Shown here: piece by piece, positions 16,604-24,941 of the stretch | How the letters are laid out: every line of letters begins with the position of its first letter | How positions within the stretch are numbered: position 1 is the first letter of the stretch | From: CAVVXN01 sp963772585 | Lineage (GTDB): Bacteria; Planctomycetota; PLA2; JAEUHO01 | Length of the DNA: 64,000 nt | Reading direction: 5' to 3' | NCBI GenBank assembly: GCA_963772585.1 | Contig: CAVYXV010000009.1 | Coordinates: forward strand, 1-64,000 | Position numbers and translations under genes: made by a program | The notes under the pieces: model-generated | What the model was told of the DNA's origin: nothing | Seen by the model: only the letters and a program-made list of their open reading frames with translations | Databases searched by the model: none

Positions 16604-17911
16604 TCACGCTTCGACCCACTCGACGATCCGCTCCGTGGCCTCGAGCATCCGTCCGCAGCACGCCTGGAGGAAGGCCTCCTCGACGGCGCGGCCGTTCCGA
16701 GGCGGCGCCTCGGCGAGGGCGCGGGCGCCGTCGAAGTCCACGTAGGCGAGGCGGGCGGTCAGTTCGGAACCGGGGCGCCCGAAGACCGTGCCGGGGAGCA
16801 GGGCGACGCCCGTGTCCTGCAGCAGGGACTCCGCGAGCTTCTCCGCCGAGTCGATGCCGCGCAGGGCGAGCCGATCGCGGTAGACCTGGAAGTCCGGGAA
16901 CAGGTAGAAGCCGCCGGTGGGCTCCGGGGCGTCGATGCCCGCGCTCCCGAGCCGCCGCCAGATCCAGCGACCGAGCGCCCGCAGCACGCGGCGGGAGCGG
17001 CGAAGGTAGCGGTCGATCTCCTCGCCGCCCTGGAAGGCGGTCACGGCGGCGTACTGGATGGGGGAGCTGGTGGACGTGTAGGTCTCGCTGGCCGCGGAGG
17101 CCATCGCCTCGAGCAGCCACTTGAGCGCGGGGGGGAACACGAAGGTGCCGAGACGCCAGCCGCCCGCGCCGCACCACTTGCTGAGACCGGCCGAGATGAT
17201 CGTCCCCTCGGGGTAGAACCGGGCGATGCTCACGTGCTGGCCGCGGTGGTGGAGCTCGCCGTAGATCTCGTCGGAGAGGAGGACGACGCGGTGGCGACGC
17301 GCGATCCGCGCGATCTCCTTCAGCTCGTCCAGCTTGAACGTCGCGCCCGTCGGGTTGCTGGGGTAGTTCAGGACGAGGATGCGCGGCCGGTCCTCGTCCT
17401 CGTGGCAGAGCGCCTCCAGGTTGTCCGGCGTGAGCATCCAGTCGTCGCGGCGGTGCGTCGGCACCAGTCGCACCGTCCGGCCGATGATGCGGGCTTGCGG
17501 CGCGTACGACACCCAGGCCGGCGTGGGGACGACGAGGTCGCCGTAGTAGACGAGCTGCAGCAGGAACATCAGCTCCTTGCTGCCCGGGCCCACGAGCACG
17601 CACTCCGCGGCGCGATCGACGCCCGCCGAACGCCGCGTGTAGCGGGCGATGGCGTCCCGCAGCGCGGGGAGCCCCTGCACGGGTAGGTAGTCCTTCTGCG
17701 GGGCGGCTTCCCGGAGCGCCTCCACGACGGGGTCGGGCACCGGAAACGGCGACTGGCCGAGCCCCAGGCGGTAGACGCTCCGCCCGGCCGCCTTCAGCGC
17801 GTTCGAGCGGTCGTTGATGGCGATCGTGGCCGAGTGGCCCATGCCCCGCACGTTCAGGTTCAGGTTCTTGTCCGGCGGGTGGGCGCCTCGAGGGGCGCGG
17901 GTCTGCGGCAT
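16604..17911 (-). CDS. PLP-dependent aminotransferase, class I/II
   Basis: 435 residues from the ATG at 17911; the longer upstream frame is Arg-rich and not credible. Fold-type I features are present: YLPVQGLPALRDAIARY, NYPSNPTG (Asn contacting PLP), SDEIYGEL (Asp contacting the pyridine N), and the Schiff-base Lys in SAGLSKWCGAGGWRLG, with a conserved Arg near the end (ELTARLAYVDFDG). Aspartate/alanine-type transaminase; substrate unclear. Convergent with the ABC operon, with only 6 bp between stops; starts 35 bp after the kinase stop on the same strand. Confidence 0.85.
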   Translation of the reverse strand: MPQTRAPRGAHPPDKNLNLNVRGMGHSATIAINDRSNALKAAGRSVYRLGLGQSPFPVPDPVVEALREAAPQKDYLPVQGLPALRDAIARYTRRSAGVDRAAECVLVGPGSKELMFLLQLVYYGDLVVPTPAWVSYAPQARIIGRTVRLVPTHRRDDWMLTPDNLEALCHEDEDRPRILVLNYPSNPTGATFKLDELKEIARIARRHRVVLLSDEIYGELHHRGQHVSIARFYPEGTIISAGLSKWCGAGGWRLGTFVFPPALKWLLEAMASAASETYTSTSSPIQYAAVTAFQGGEEIDRYLRRSRRVLRALGRWIWRRLGSAGIDAPEPTGGFYLFPDFQVYRDRLALRGIDSAEKLAESLLQDTGVALLPGTVFGRPGSELTARLAYVDFDGARALAEAPPRNGRAVEEAFLQACCGRMLEATERIVEWVEA

Positions 17912-17946
17912 GAAGGCCAACCCTACCTCCGCCCTCCGCCAGGCCT

Positions 17947-18843
17947 TCACGCGTCCGCCGCGGCGCGCGGACCGGGCCAGTCGGCGAGGTCGGGGAGGCC
18001 CGCGCGCGTGCCCACGGCCTCGGCGACCCGCGCCGCCGCCCACGCGCCAAGCTCCAGCGCGGACGGGGGCGTGTCGCCTCGCAGCAGCCCTTCGACGAGC
18101 CCCGCGTGGAACACGTCGCCACAACCCGTCGTGTCCACCACGCGGGCCGGCCACGCGGGGCGGCGCAGCAGTCGCCCCCGCACGAGGGCGACGTAGCCGG
18201 CGTCGCCGAGGGTCACGCCGGCGAGCCATGCACCGCCCTCGGCGACGAGCCGGCAGGCGGTCTCGGGGTCGTCCCTACCCACGAGATCCCGCGCGAAGCG
18301 GCGCGAGGCGACGAAGACGTGGGCCCGGTCGAGCATCGCCCGTGTGCCGTCGCGCAGCGTCCCTGCGTCGACGACGACGAGCGGGGCCGCGCGCGCGGCC
18401 CGGACCGACGCCTCGGCGTACAGCCCGTCCGTGAGGAAGACCCGTGCGGCCGGGAGGTCCGCGCCGTCCGGTGGCGCGCCCGTCGGACGGCGCCACGCGA
18501 TCTGTCGTTCGCCCGTGGAGGCGTCGATGGCGATGAAGGCCTCCTGGGACGCGGCGCCCCGCCGCCAGGCCAGGCGAGAGAGGTCCACGCCTTCGGCCTC
18601 GAGGTCGGCCGCGAGGCGTCGGCCGCCGTCGTCGTCGCCCACGACGCCCGCGAAGGCCGTCCGGCGGCCCCAGCGGGCGAGCGCCACGCAGGCCGTCGCC
18701 GCCGGCCCCCCGGCGTGCCGGGCGAGGCCCCGACCCTCGAGTTTCTCGTCGGGAGCGAGCGCGTGGGGCAGGACCAGCAGGTGGTCCAGGGCGCATTGGC
18801 CGAGCCCGACGAGGTCGAACGGTACGGAAGCGGACGCGCTCAC
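17947..18843 (-). CDS. PfkB/ribokinase-family carbohydrate kinase
   Basis: 298 residues from a GTG that overlaps the stop of the upstream cyclase gene by 4 bp (GTGA). The N-terminal GxG-type strand (DLVGLGQCALDHL) binds sugar, GGPAATACVALARWG is the PfkB family first signature, and DTTGCGDVFHAG near residue 240 holds the anion hole and catalytic Asp243 (the family's usual GAGD is GCGD here). Substrate not predictable. Coupling to a c-di-AMP synthase is unusual. Confidence 0.85.
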   Translation of the reverse strand: MSASASVPFDLVGLGQCALDHLLVLPHALAPDEKLEGRGLARHAGGPAATACVALARWGRRTAFAGVVGDDDGGRRLAADLEAEGVDLSRLAWRRGAASQEAFIAIDASTGERQIAWRRPTGAPPDGADLPAARVFLTDGLYAEASVRAARAAPLVVVDAGTLRDGTRAMLDRAHVFVASRRFARDLVGRDDPETACRLVAEGGAWLAGVTLGDAGYVALVRGRLLRRPAWPARVVDTTGCGDVFHAGLVEGLLRGDTPPSALELGAWAAARVAEAVGTRAGLPDLADWPGPRAAADA

Positions 18844-19766
18844 GACTCCCGGGCAGGCAGTGGGCGGTCGATCGACGTGACGATCTGGCCCCCGCGGAAC
18901 ACGGTGACGGTGCCCGTGGACTCGCTGATGGTCACGGCGACGGCGTCGGAGACGGACGTGATGCCTGCCGCGGCGTGGTGGCGGGCGCCGAGCCCCTTCG
19001 GCATCTCGAACTCGTCCTGGCTGGCGGTCTTGAGGTAGGTGCCGGCGGAGAGGATGACGCCGTCGCGCCGGACGACGAAGGCGCCGTCCACCGTCGCCAG
19101 CTCCTTGACCGTCTCCTCGACGGCCGGGTCGAGGATGTTGCGCGACTCCTCCGGATACCCGGTGAAAGGGTTCAGGATGAGCTGGCGGGAGAGGGAGATC
19201 ACGCGGTCGCTGTCGCCCACCACGAAGAGGGCGCCCACGGCCCGGCCCTCCCTCCCCTCGCTGCCGAGCGCCACCGCGATCTCGATGACGCGCTCCAGCA
19301 CGGCCGGATCCACCGTCAGGTCGGCCCCCTCGCCCGGAATCAGGAACGACTCGAACCGGCTTCCGATCTCCGTCACGACGAGCGTGTCGAGAAAGCCGCT
19401 GCCGGGGGCGCCGGCCAGGAAGACGACCACGTCCCCGCGCTCGATCTCCCCGCGGGAGAGGGCCACGAGCAGCGCGATCTGGATCTGGCCGACGCGCGAC
19501 AGGGCGACGTTGGGTACGCGGATGTGCCGGACGTGGCGTTCCTCCTGAAGCCGGTTCTCGTCGAGCGTCTTGGCCACGTAGAAGACGCGGTCCCGGAGGT
19601 GCTCGGGGAACTCGATCGCGTGGCCCGCGAGGGCGTCCACGTGGACGAACAGCGCCTTCGCGCCGCACTCCTCCACGATCGCCGCCACGTGGGACGTGAG
19701 GCTCAGCGTGATCTTCCGCCGGGCCGGGGAAGACGGCTCGGAGTCGTCGACGGGAGAAGGGGGCAT
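18840..19766 (-). CDS. Diadenylate cyclase, DacZ-like (pyruvate-kinase-C-like domain + DisA_N domain)
   Basis: 308 residues. Residues about 20-150 form an alpha/beta domain resembling the C-terminal domain of pyruvate kinase (CGAKALFVHVDALAG, FLAGAPGSGFLDTLVVTEIG). Residues about 160-300 are the DAC domain that makes c-di-AMP from two ATP, with both hallmark motifs: DGA (227-229) and RHHAA (262-266; RHRAA in most). The architecture is that of archaeal DacZ and not of bacterial DisA, CdaA or CdaS. No membrane segment, so cytosolic. Translationally coupled to the downstream PfkB kinase. Confidence 0.85.
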   Translation of the reverse strand: MPPSPVDDSEPSSPARRKITLSLTSHVAAIVEECGAKALFVHVDALAGHAIEFPEHLRDRVFYVAKTLDENRLQEERHVRHIRVPNVALSRVGQIQIALLVALSRGEIERGDVVVFLAGAPGSGFLDTLVVTEIGSRFESFLIPGEGADLTVDPAVLERVIEIAVALGSEGREGRAVGALFVVGDSDRVISLSRQLILNPFTGYPEESRNILDPAVEETVKELATVDGAFVVRRDGVILSAGTYLKTASQDEFEMPKGLGARHHAAAGITSVSDAVAVTISESTGTVTVFRGGQIVTSIDRPLPARES

Positions 19767-19846
19767 GGCGCGCTCCGGACGGGGACGGCGACTCTACCGC
19801 AGGACCGCGAGGGGCTCCGACCCGGTGCGTGCAGAATGTGGGGAAC

Positions 19847-20587
19847 ATGCCCGACCGCCGACGACACCGCGGCCGCCATCCCCAGGACGACGACCTGTTC
19901 GCCCCCGGGGCGGTGGAGCGCCTTCGGGCCGCCTCGGAGGACCTCGCCTGGTTGCTCGGGCGCGGCTACGTGGTGCCGTCCGCGCTCAAGCTCGTCGGCG
20001 ACCGCTTCGGCCTGCGCGAGCGGCAGCGGCTCGCGGTGCTCCGGTCCACGGCGAGCGACGAGGCCGTCCGGGACCGGCGGGGGCGCGAGGTCTCCCTCCG
20101 GGCGGCGCAGGGGCGTCCCCTCGCGATCGACGGCTACAACGTCCTCATCACGGTCGAGGCGGCGTTGGCCGGCGGCGTCCTGCTCGTGGGCCGCGACGGC
20201 TGCCTCCGGGACCTCGCGAGCGTCCACGGCTCGTTCAAGCGGGTGGAGGAGACCGTCCCGGCGATTCGAGCCATCGGGCGTTGGCTCGCGGCGCGGGCGA
20301 TCGGCCCCTGTCGGGTGCTCCTCGACGCCCCCGTCTCGAACAGCGGCCGGCTCGCCACGCGGATGAGGGCCATCGCCGCGAGCGAGGGCTGGGCCTGGGA
20401 GGTCGAGCCGATCCGCAACCCGGACCGGGCCCTCGCACGTTCGGGCGGGCTCGTCGCGACATCGGACAGCGTCGTGCTCGACGCCGGGGTGTCCTGGCTC
20501 TCGCTCGCGCGCCACGTCGCCGGGGAGGCGGCTCCGGAGACGCCGCGCCTCGACTTCGCCGCCGGCGCCCCGACCGACGGGGCTTGA
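19847..20587 (+). CDS. DUF434 / DUF5616 domain protein
   Basis: 246 residues from ATG 19847. The first half (RLRAASEDLAWLLGRGY, LKLVGDRFGLRERQR) is DUF434; the second begins PLAIDGYNVLITVEAALAG and looks like a PIN/NYN-type nucleotide-binding fold (conserved Asp residues in IDGYN, CRVLLDAPVSNSGR and TSDSVVLD). Function is uncharacterised. Divergent from the diadenylate cyclase gene, with about 80 bp between starts. Confidence 0.75.
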   Translation: MPDRRRHRGRHPQDDDLFAPGAVERLRAASEDLAWLLGRGYVVPSALKLVGDRFGLRERQRLAVLRSTASDEAVRDRRGREVSLRAAQGRPLAIDGYNVLITVEAALAGGVLLVGRDGCLRDLASVHGSFKRVEETVPAIRAIGRWLAARAIGPCRVLLDAPVSNSGRLATRMRAIAASEGWAWEVEPIRNPDRALARSGGLVATSDSVVLDAGVSWLSLARHVAGEAAPETPRLDFAAGAPTDGA

Positions 20588-20616
20588 GGGCCCCTCGCCG
20601 TGGCAGACTCGGCCCC

Positions 20617-21588
20617 ATGGCGGGACGGACGATCCTCGTCGGCGACGTGGGCGGCACGAAGACCGTGCTCGCCCTGATGGACGAGGGCGAAGCGCTACGC
20701 ACGGTCCAACGCTACGTGAGCGGCGATCATCCCTCCCTCCAGGCGATCGTCGGCCGCTACCTCGCGGACACGGGGGCATCGCCCTCCGCCGCCTGCTTCG
20801 GCGTCGCCGGCCCCGTGCTCGGCGGCTCCTCGCGGATCACGAACCTCCCCTGGGTGCTCGACGAGGCCTCCCTCGCCCGCGCGTTCCACCTCGACCGCGT
20901 GCGGCTCCTGAACGACCTCGAGGCCCTGGCGCACGCGCTGCCGCACCTGTCCGCCTCCGGCGTGGAGACCCTCCACGAGGGGCGCGCGGACCCCGACGGG
21001 GTCGTCGCCGTGATCGCGCCGGGCACCGGGCTCGGCATGGCCTTCGTGGTCCGGCCCGCCTCCGGCGCGGTCGTGCTCCCCACGGAGGGAGGGCACACGG
21101 CCTTCGCGCCGCGAAGCCCCCTCCAGGACGAGCTCCTCGCCTGGATGCGCCCGCGCTTCGGCCACGTGAGCGTCGAGCGCGTGTGCTCGGGTAGCGGCAT
21201 CGTCAACCTCTACGCCTTCCTGGAAGAGAGCGGGCGGCACACGGAAGACGACGGGATCGCCCGGGCGCTGCAGAGGGCCCCCGACCCGACGCCGGTCATC
21301 GTGGATGCCGCTCTCGGTAGGCGGAGCGACCTCTGCGCGGCGACGCTCGACCTCTTCCTCGCCATCCTCGGCGGCGTGGTCGGCGACGTGGCGGTGCAGT
21401 TGCTGACTCGCGGCGGGATCTACCTCGCGGGCGGCATCCCGCCCCGGCTGCTCGAGCGTCTCCGCGGCCCTGCCTTCCTGGACGCCGCCTTCGACAAGGG
21501 GCGGTTCCGCCCGTTCGTCGAGACCCTCCCGATCCGCGTCGTGCTGGATCCGCTCGCGCCGCTGGTGGGCGCGGCGCACGCGGTGTAG
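20617..21588 (+). CDS. glk: Glucokinase (ROK-independent Glk type)
   Basis: 323 residues. Phosphate-1 motif LVGDVGGTKT at the N-terminus, CFGVAGPV, the sugar-binding NDLEA, IAPGTGLG and the ExGH motif TEGGHTAFAP are those of bacterial Glk. Catalyses ATP-dependent phosphorylation of glucose in the cytoplasm. Starts 29 bp after the DUF434 stop; a CAGACT hexamer 7 bases before the ATG could be a -10 box. Confidence 0.9.
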   Translation: MAGRTILVGDVGGTKTVLALMDEGEALRTVQRYVSGDHPSLQAIVGRYLADTGASPSAACFGVAGPVLGGSSRITNLPWVLDEASLARAFHLDRVRLLNDLEALAHALPHLSASGVETLHEGRADPDGVVAVIAPGTGLGMAFVVRPASGAVVLPTEGGHTAFAPRSPLQDELLAWMRPRFGHVSVERVCSGSGIVNLYAFLEESGRHTEDDGIARALQRAPDPTPVIVDAALGRRSDLCAATLDLFLAILGGVVGDVAVQLLTRGGIYLAGGIPPRLLERLRGPAFLDAAFDKGRFRPFVETLPIRVVLDPLAPLVGAAHAV

Positions 21589-21603
21589 GGCCGCTCCTCA
21601 GCG

Positions 21604-21951
21604 TCAGGGGCGTTCGAGCAGCACGATGAAGAACTGCTCGACCTCGGACCGGTCGGTCACGCTGCCGCTGCCCGACGCGATCGTGGTGATGATCGGGCGC
21701 TGCGATGGGCTCACGTTCGCGACGTGGTACCCCTCCGAGGAGAACTTGTCGAGCGCGTCCTGGACGGCGACGCCGGCGGGAGGGGCGCCCCGGTACCAGG
21801 CCTTCGCCGTGGGCCCCTCCCCCGTGATGTTCAGGAAGACGATGTGGGGCTCGTCCTCCGCCCGGGCCCCGGGGAGCCGGTCGATCACGAGGAAACCCGC
21901 CGCCGGTACGGCCGCCAGCAGGGCGAGAACGAGGAGAAAGCGCTTGGACAT
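21604..21951 (-). CDS. Small exported or membrane-anchored hypothetical protein
   Basis: 115 residues from ATG 21951 with GGAG five bases upstream. Residues about 5-28 are a signal peptide or anchor (FLLVLALLAAVPAAGFLV), leaving an 85-residue soluble domain (PHIVFLNITGEGPTAKAWYRG, then a helix-strand end). Two strands with an AWYRG turn suggest a ferredoxin-like fold, but I recognise no family. Stops 15 bp from the convergent glucokinase gene. Confidence 0.65.
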   Translation of the reverse strand: MSKRFLLVLALLAAVPAAGFLVIDRLPGARAEDEPHIVFLNITGEGPTAKAWYRGAPPAGVAVQDALDKFSSEGYHVANVSPSQRPIITTIASGSGSVTDRSEVEQFFIVLLERP

Positions 21952-22017
21952 GGGATCTCCAGGGAGGTCGCTCCGGCGACGGGGAAGGCGATGCGGCCAC
22001 GATACCAAGGCGGGCGT

Positions 22018-22425
22018 ATGCTGGCCGCCATGGACGGCGGGACGAACGAGGTCCGCGGCTCCCTGGCGAAGATCGTCATGCCCGGCCAGACGAACAGCCA
22101 GGGCAACCTCTACGGCGGCGTGCTCCTCGCGATGATGGACGAGGCGGCGGCGATCGTTGCGCGTCGCTACTCGCGCCTGGACGTCGTGACCGCTCACATC
22201 GACTCGGTCGACTTCCAGGCGCCGATCCTCCTCGGACAGCTCGTCGAGCTCTCCTCGCGGGTCGTGCGCACGGGGCGTACGTCGATGGTCATCGAGGTCA
22301 AGGCCGAAGGGGAGAACCTCAGGACCGGCGAGCGCTGGCCGTGTACGTCGGCGCGCTTCGTCATGGTCGCCGTGGACGCGAACCACAGACCGACCCCGGT
22401 GCCGCCGCGCGGGGAGGGACCGTAG
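22018..22425 (+). CDS. Acyl-CoA thioesterase, hotdog fold (YciA/BACH-like)
   Basis: 135 residues. PGQTNSQGNLYGGVLLAMMD is the hotdog active-site helix region with the conserved Asp, followed by VDFQAPILLGQLVELSSRVV and the dimer strand SMVIEVKAE. Hydrolyses acyl-CoA thioesters. ATG 22018 is used; ATG 22030 is an alternative. The C-terminus is slightly longer than usual and proline-rich. Confidence 0.85.
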   Translation: MLAAMDGGTNEVRGSLAKIVMPGQTNSQGNLYGGVLLAMMDEAAAIVARRYSRLDVVTAHIDSVDFQAPILLGQLVELSSRVVRTGRTSMVIEVKAEGENLRTGERWPCTSARFVMVAVDANHRPTPVPPRGEGP

Positions 22426-22526
22426 CCCCGGGGCTGTCGGCTGTCGATCCTGCACGCCGTCCACGGAGCCCGGCCACGCCGCGTGGAGTCGGATCCACCC
22501 CCGATTGGGCTATCATCGACGCCAAC

Positions 22527-24845
22527 ATGCCCCGATCCCGCCCCCCCGTTCTGTTCCTCCTCCCGCTCCTCTCCACGCTCGCCGTCCTCGTCCTCTCGGC
22601 CTGCGGCGACAAGGCCCCTGCCCGCTCGCTCCTCCAGCCGGCGGGTTCGCACCCCGTCCTCGGGGTCTTCGACGAGGTCGTCCTCGATGAGGCGGGGGGG
22701 AGGGGCCCGACGCCGGGATCGCGCATCGACGTCGCGCTGAAGGCGGTCCGGGCCGCGACCGTTCCGGAAGGCGCCGCGGCGCTCGTCGTGGACTACCCGT
22801 TCGACGGGACGGTCTTTCCGCCCGGGTTCGTCTCGCCGACCTTCTTGTGGCACGACGACAGCGGCGCCGACACCTGGTGGATCGAGGTCGCGCCGAGCGA
22901 CGGGGAACCGGCTCTCGAGATCCTGGTCCCCGGCGACCCGCCGCCCCAGGCCGAGGTCGACGAACGCGCGATCGGCAAGACGAACGAGATCTACGAGCCC
23001 ACGCCCTACCAGGCCTCGGCGCGCTCCTGGACACCCGAGCGCGAGGTATGGACGAAGATCCAGACCCGGTCGAAGGCGCCGGCGACGATCGCGATCCGCG
23101 GGTTCGCCGCCGGCCATCCCTCGGCGCTCCTCTCCCAGGGCTCCATCGAGGTGACCACGTCCGTCGACGAAGTGGGCGCGCCGATCTTCTACCGCGACGT
23201 CCCGCTGATGCCTTCGGTCGGGGAGAAGGGCAAGATCCAGCCCTTGGGGAAGGCGGCGATCCCCCTGATCCAGTGGCGCCTGAAGGACGTGACGCGCGAG
23301 GACAGCCGCGTGGTCCTGACGGACATGCCGTCGTGCGCGAACTGCCACTCCTTCTCGCGCGACGGACGCACGCTGGGGATGGACATCGACGGACCCGACG
23401 GCGACAAGGGGACGTACGCCATCGCGCCCATCCAACCGTCGATGAGCCTCGATTACGACGACCTCATCACGTGGAACTCGTTCGAGGACAAGCCTACGGG
23501 CCACAAGACGATCGGCTTCCTCTCCCGTGTCTCGCCGGACGGCCGCTACGCCATCACGACGTTGAACGAGGAGCTCTACGTCTCGAACTTCCCGGACTAC
23601 AAGTTCATCCAGGTCTTCTATCCCACCCGCGGGATCCTTGCCGTCTACGACACCAGGACGAAGACCATGCGGGCCCTGCCCGGCGCCGACGACACGGAGT
23701 ACGTCCAGTGCGACCCCGCCTGGTCCCCGGACGGCAAGACGATCGTGTTCGCGCGCGCCAAGGCCCGCGACCCCTACACCGCGGACATCCCCCGCGCGAC
23801 GTACCCGAACGACCCCAACGAGCCGCAGGTCCACTACGACCTGTACCGCATCCCCTTCGACGGCGGCCGGGGCGGAACCCCCGTCGCGATCGAGGGCGCC
23901 GGCGACAACGGGATGAGCAACACCTTCCCGAAGGTCTCGCCCGACGGGAAGTGGGTCGTCTACGCGAAGTGCAGGAACGGCCAGCTCCTTCGGCCGGACA
24001 GCCGGCTATGGATCGTGCCCCTGGAGGGCGGCGAGGCCCGCGAACTCGAGTCCAACCTCGAAGTCATGAACTCCTGGCACTCCTTCTCACCGAATGGCCG
24101 CTGGCTCGTCTTCAGCTCGAAGACGTTCACGCCGTACACGCAGATGTTCCTGACCCACCTCGACGAGGGGGGCCACGCGACGCCGGCCGTCCTCGTCCCC
24201 AACGCCACGGCCGCCAATCGCGCCGTGAACCTGCCGGAGTTCCTGAACGCCCCGTATGACGCCCTGAAGAAGATCGACGTGCCGGCCGTGAAGCACCGGC
24301 GCTACTTCCTCATGGGGACGCGCTCGCTGGAGCACGGTGACGCGAAGGGCGCCCTCGCCAACCTGAAGAAGGCCCTCGAGCTCGAGCCCGACTTCGCCCG
24401 CGCCCACGTGAACTACGGATTCGCGCTGATGCGGATGGGCCGGAGGGAAGAGGCGTTCCAGCACTTCGAAAAGGCCGTCGAGATCAGCCCGAGCGACGCC
24501 TTCGCCCTCACGAACTACGCCGCGGCCATGCTCGAGGTCGATCGCGTGGACGACGCGCTCCACTACGCCCGCCGCGCCCTCGACCGCGGCGAGGACAACG
24601 CGTCGGCGAACTACACGTACGGTCAGGCCCTGATCCGCGCCGGGAACACCGAGGAGGCGATCGTCCACCTGCGCCGCGCGCTCCAGACGAACCCCGACCT
24701 CTGGCAGGCCCGCCGCACGCTCGCCTTCGCCCTGCGCGAGTCCGGCCAGAGCGACGCGGCCCGGCACGAGTTCGAAGCCGTTCTCGCGGTCCGCCCGAAG
24801 GACGAGCAGGTCCAGAAGGCCCTGGACGGGATGCGCGAGCCCTAG
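22527..24845 (+). CDS. Lipoprotein with haem c motif, TolB-like propeller and TPR repeats
   Basis: 772 residues from ATG 22527, just downstream of a TATCAT box. Lipoprotein signal (LAVLVLSAC). Residues about 60-260 are a beta-rich region; CANCH at about 270-274 is a c-type haem site; about 330-580 carry beta-propeller repeats of the SPDGKTIVFA kind (PAWSPDGK, PKVSPDGKWVVYAK, HSFSPNGRWLVFSS); about 600-770 hold four to five TPRs (LKKALELEPDFARAHVNYG). Envelope protein, possibly a redox or sensing scaffold. This haem-propeller-TPR combination is known from uncharacterised planctomycete-type proteins; function unknown. Confidence 0.75.
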   Translation: MPRSRPPVLFLLPLLSTLAVLVLSACGDKAPARSLLQPAGSHPVLGVFDEVVLDEAGGRGPTPGSRIDVALKAVRAATVPEGAAALVVDYPFDGTVFPPGFVSPTFLWHDDSGADTWWIEVAPSDGEPALEILVPGDPPPQAEVDERAIGKTNEIYEPTPYQASARSWTPEREVWTKIQTRSKAPATIAIRGFAAGHPSALLSQGSIEVTTSVDEVGAPIFYRDVPLMPSVGEKGKIQPLGKAAIPLIQWRLKDVTREDSRVVLTDMPSCANCHSFSRDGRTLGMDIDGPDGDKGTYAIAPIQPSMSLDYDDLITWNSFEDKPTGHKTIGFLSRVSPDGRYAITTLNEELYVSNFPDYKFIQVFYPTRGILAVYDTRTKTMRALPGADDTEYVQCDPAWSPDGKTIVFARAKARDPYTADIPRATYPNDPNEPQVHYDLYRIPFDGGRGGTPVAIEGAGDNGMSNTFPKVSPDGKWVVYAKCRNGQLLRPDSRLWIVPLEGGEARELESNLEVMNSWHSFSPNGRWLVFSSKTFTPYTQMFLTHLDEGGHATPAVLVPNATAANRAVNLPEFLNAPYDALKKIDVPAVKHRRYFLMGTRSLEHGDAKGALANLKKALELEPDFARAHVNYGFALMRMGRREEAFQHFEKAVEISPSDAFALTNYAAAMLEVDRVDDALHYARRALDRGEDNASANYTYGQALIRAGNTEEAIVHLRRALQTNPDLWQARRTLAFALRESGQSDAARHEFEAVLAVRPKDEQVQKALDGMREP

Positions 24846-24941
24846 ACTGCATACGGGCCGCAAAGCGCGGTGACGGAGACGGACACGAAACGCGCTCGGA
24901 AGCAACCGGCGCGTTCGGCCGATTCCCCCGGAGGGCGGAGG

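Noticed and set aside
17912..18229. N-terminal extension of the aminotransferase
   Set aside because: Composition is Arg/Ala/Gly-rich shadow of the antiparallel-frame kinase gene; the family start fits ATG 17911.
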